Positions 4,098 through 6,299 of a DNA stretch of 6,299 bases are shown in pieces. A model generated the notes under the pieces. The model saw nothing but the letters and a program-made list of their open reading frames with translations, was not told the DNA's origin and did not search any database. Source of the stretch: an uncultured Paraglaciecola sp. (GTDB taxonomy: Bacteria; Pseudomonadota; Gammaproteobacteria; Enterobacterales; Alteromonadaceae); contig CAJQKX010000398.1 in the NCBI GenBank assembly GCA_905479025.1, forward strand, positions 1 through 6,299, given 5' to 3'. A program made the translations under genes and the position numbers. How positions within the stretch are numbered: position 1 is the first letter of the stretch; the number at the start of each line of letters is the position of its first letter.

Positions 4098-6299
4098 TTA
4101 TATTTGAAAATGGCTTAAGAGCTCAGTAGGAAGTGGAGTTTGTAATTTCCAAGTAACACTCATTGGCATTTCATCTTGATGACTTTGGTAATCAAGTTTC
4201 CCTAAGTAGTAAAAAGGTGAAGCCTTCCCACCTGACAATTTATTTTTTCGCACAAAAAGGTGTACATTTTTGTCTTTTTGCAAAGCTTTTCCTTTAGCAC
4301 TATCACTTTTAGTACTAGCTTGGCTTTGCCAATGGAAGGTTGTTTGGTCAATAAAATAGTCCTTATACTGTTGCTCCATAACTTTACCTTGCTTGTTCAA
4401 TGTCACCAGAAGAAATTGATCTTCACAGGCTTTTGGCCTTACATGCCCTGATTCCCATAACCCTTTGTTAAATTCCAAGCCAAATATAGGAGGGATGTTT
4501 TCACGCATAAATTCCTTATGAGCATAAACGTCCTCAGGGTTAATGACCGTTTTTAAAAACGCCAATGTTTTCATATCTTCATCAGCATCCATAGGCTCAT
4601 AGTCAGTATTCTGGGCGATAAGTTTGTATTGCTGGTTACCTATCTTACTAACATTTCGCAATAGATATTGCTCATCTCCTGTTTCTCCTTGACGCTCTAT
4701 TGCTACAGTTTTACCACTGATACTCCCAGCATGTTCAGGAGTTATTCTTTCTAATAGTAACAAGTCGCCATGCTTAATCGGATGCATTCCACCATTCATT
4801 GAATTGCCGTTAGCATTAGCTACAAAATGTCGGGTGGGATCTAACTTACCGTAATATTTTGGCACGTCGATCATTTCACTGACTTCATGTTCGCTTGATT
4901 TAAAATGCCCACAGGCAATCTTTAAATCAGGAAAGTAAGGAATGGATTGTTTTGGCACTGCATCGATTGCAACAACATTAGATAACTCAAAGTCAGCGCT
5001 GGCTTCCTTGCTTGCTATTCGAGCTTCATATTGCAAAAACCGATAATTAACGAGTTCTTGCAACATATTTGAAAACGAATTTTTTAAGTTGGCAGGTATT
5101 TCAAACCTTGCTGCAAAACTATTACTCTCTAATTTAAAAAACACATCGCCTGTTTTCTTATTTCCACCAACCCAGGCATTTACAGGGTTATCTTTCCAAT
5201 ATATTATCCACCTGGATTCATTTATATTCTCGTAATCTGAAACATCACGAAATTCCATAGGCAAGTCTTGTAATAATAGGCGATGTCGTTTAAAAATATT
5301 CAATGATTTCACTGCCAAAACTGGCAATTCAATAGAGTTTGCAAATCCGTCTAGTTCTAGCAAAGCTTCGAGTAAAACTAGTTTAAAAGACTTATTTAAC
5401 ATCGTGGTTTCAACTTCAGATAGGAAACCTTGGAACGTTTCAAATACTGCCTTTTCTACGTCATCTAAATCTTGCTGATCATCTATAAATGCAAACCAAC
5501 TGCCATGTTCCTTCCGGATAGTTTCTGCGGCTCCACCAGCATGATAAAACTCCGATAAAGTAGGCCGTCTATCGAAAGACTCCTTAAGCCCAATATAAAT
5601 ATCAGTTTGTTTATTAATATTGTTTGAAACTAACTTCTGCAAGATGTCTATGGCGTTTAGTTCAATATTTACAAAACAGTTTTTCGGTAAACTTAAATTG
5701 CCCTTTCTAGCATTTGATAAAAATTTTTTACGGGCACTATTGGTTACGCCAACCCTAAAAAGTGAATCCACTTTCCGGAAAAAACTAAAGTGGTTTCCAA
5801 TAAAATCCAAAATAACTAATCTTTTTTTACCTGTTTCTAAGCTCTTGCGAAGTCCTCGGCCAAGTTGCTGTAAAAAGACGATTTTTGAATCAGTAGGTCT
5901 AAGCATCATCACTGTATCTATTGATGGTAAATCTACACCTTCGTTGAATAAGTCCACTGAAAAAATAATATCAATTGTGCCTACACTCAACTGACTTAAT
6001 GCGACATTTCTTGGCATTCTTGACTTACTATGCACAGATACTGCTTTAATCCCTTTATCAGAGAAATATTTTGCCATAAAGTCAGCATGCTTAGTGGAAA
6101 CACAAAAACCTAAAGTTCGACTTCGCTTATGCTTTTGCCAGTGCTTTAAGTTGTGCTTTGCTCGCGATATAGTTGCTAATTTGTTTTCAAGCTGCTCTGG
6201 ATCAAACTTGCCATTACGCCAACTGATTTCTGTGTAATCCACAGTATCGGCAATACCTTGATACTCAAAGGGGCATAATATTTCGGACTCAATGCCATC
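4098..6299 (-). CDS. SF2 helicase C-terminal part with LexA/S24-like domain and DUF3427-type tail (5' end outside window)
   Basis: The frame is open to the right edge, so 733 residues are visible and the N-terminal ATPase lobe (Walker A and B) lies outside. Visible residues 1-19 read DGIESEILCPFEYQGIADTV, the linker typical of this helicase group. The second RecA lobe follows: motif IV region LGFCVSTKHADFMA (63-76), motif V IIFSVDLFNEGVDLP (111-125) and motif VI QQLGRGLRKS (144-153). Residues about 459-584 resemble the LexA/UmuD peptidase fold, with NGNSMNGGMHPIKHGDLLLLE around Ser500 and YLLRNVSK, where the usual catalytic Lys is Arg548. The end, FHWQSQAST (655-663) followed by LFVRKNK and PFYYLGKLDY, is the DUF3427-type C-terminus. 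Relatives often carry an N-terminal phospholipase D-like nuclease, which cannot be checked here. It probably unwinds or processes DNA, perhaps in phage defence. The GTG at 6242 is an internal codon, not the start. Confidence 0.88.
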   Translation of the reverse strand, partial: DGIESEILCPFEYQGIADTVDYTEISWRNGKFDPEQLENKLATISRAKHNLKHWQKHKRSRTLGFCVSTKHADFMAKYFSDKGIKAVSVHSKSRMPRNVALSQLSVGTIDIIFSVDLFNEGVDLPSIDTVMMLRPTDSKIVFLQQLGRGLRKSLETGKKRLVILDFIGNHFSFFRKVDSLFRVGVTNSARKKFLSNARKGNLSLPKNCFVNIELNAIDILQKLVSNNINKQTDIYIGLKESFDRRPTLSEFYHAGGAAETIRKEHGSWFAFIDDQQDLDDVEKAVFETFQGFLSEVETTMLNKSFKLVLLEALLELDGFANSIELPVLAVKSLNIFKRHRLLLQDLPMEFRDVSDYENINESRWIIYWKDNPVNAWVGGNKKTGDVFFKLESNSFAARFEIPANLKNSFSNMLQELVNYRFLQYEARIASKEASADFELSNVVAIDAVPKQSIPYFPDLKIACGHFKSSEHEVSEMIDVPKYYGKLDPTRHFVANANGNSMNGGMHPIKHGDLLLLERITPEHAGSISGKTVAIERQGETGDEQYLLRNVSKIGNQQYKLIAQNTDYEPMDADEDMKTLAFLKTVINPEDVYAHKEFMRENIPPIFGLEFNKGLWESGHVRPKACEDQFLLVTLNKQGKVMEQQYKDYFIDQTTFHWQSQASTKSDSAKGKALQKDKNVHLFVRKNKLSGGKASPFYYLGKLDYQSHQDEMPMSVTWKLQTPLPTELLSHFQI

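Noticed and set aside
5620..5994. Rightward 124-codon open frame
   Set aside because: It lies wholly antisense to helicase motifs V and VI and has no recognisable product.
6240..6242. GTG as the start codon of the helicase
   Set aside because: The frame stays open for 19 more codons to the window edge, and those codons encode a helicase-family linker (CPFEYQGIADTV). The ATPase lobe must lie upstream.

Overview
This looks like an accessory, mosaic stretch of a gammaproteobacterial chromosome. A marine Alteromonadales or Vibrio-like host is the best guess. The basis is the moderate-to-low GC of most genes, the style of the small hypothetical proteins, a decayed IS3-family transposase and a GGGTCA tandem motif. 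No marker gene fixes the genus, so taxonomy is inference. No tRNA, rRNA or CRISPR array is visible.

Layout. Positions 1-1774 carry a leftward run of small, poorly known genes: a DUF4258-like protein of 82 residues, a zinc-ribbon protein with an internal 13-residue tandem duplication, an unrecognised 194-residue protein, and the first 21 codons of a further gene cut by the window edge. Positions 1775-2054 are a divergent intergenic region with a 23-bp imperfect inverted repeat that fills the spacer of a plausible leftward promoter. Rightward from 2055 is a WYL-domain transcription factor of the BrxR/CapW type, a class often found controlling phage-defence loci. It is followed within about 20 bp by a frameshifted, truncated IS3 OrfB remnant (about 2942-3230). 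This abuts the stop codon of a leftward, clearly GC-richer glutathione S-transferase gene (3240-3917). From 4098 to the right edge, leftward, is the C-terminal 733 residues of a superfamily 2 helicase of the DUF3427 type. It contains a LexA/UmuD-like (peptidase S24 fold) domain in which the catalytic Ser motif is retained but the general-base Lys position reads Arg.

How it may work together. The WYL regulator and the divergent small-gene operon form the most natural functional unit: a ligand-sensing repressor controlling its divergent neighbours. The helicase-S24 protein looks like a DNA-processing or defence-related enzyme. The GST and the dead transposase lie between these two and look like later insertions or recombination scars. 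No complete, named defence system can be called from this window alone. The most unusual items are the helicase/S24 fusion, the promoter-embedded palindrome and the recent in-frame 39-bp duplication.
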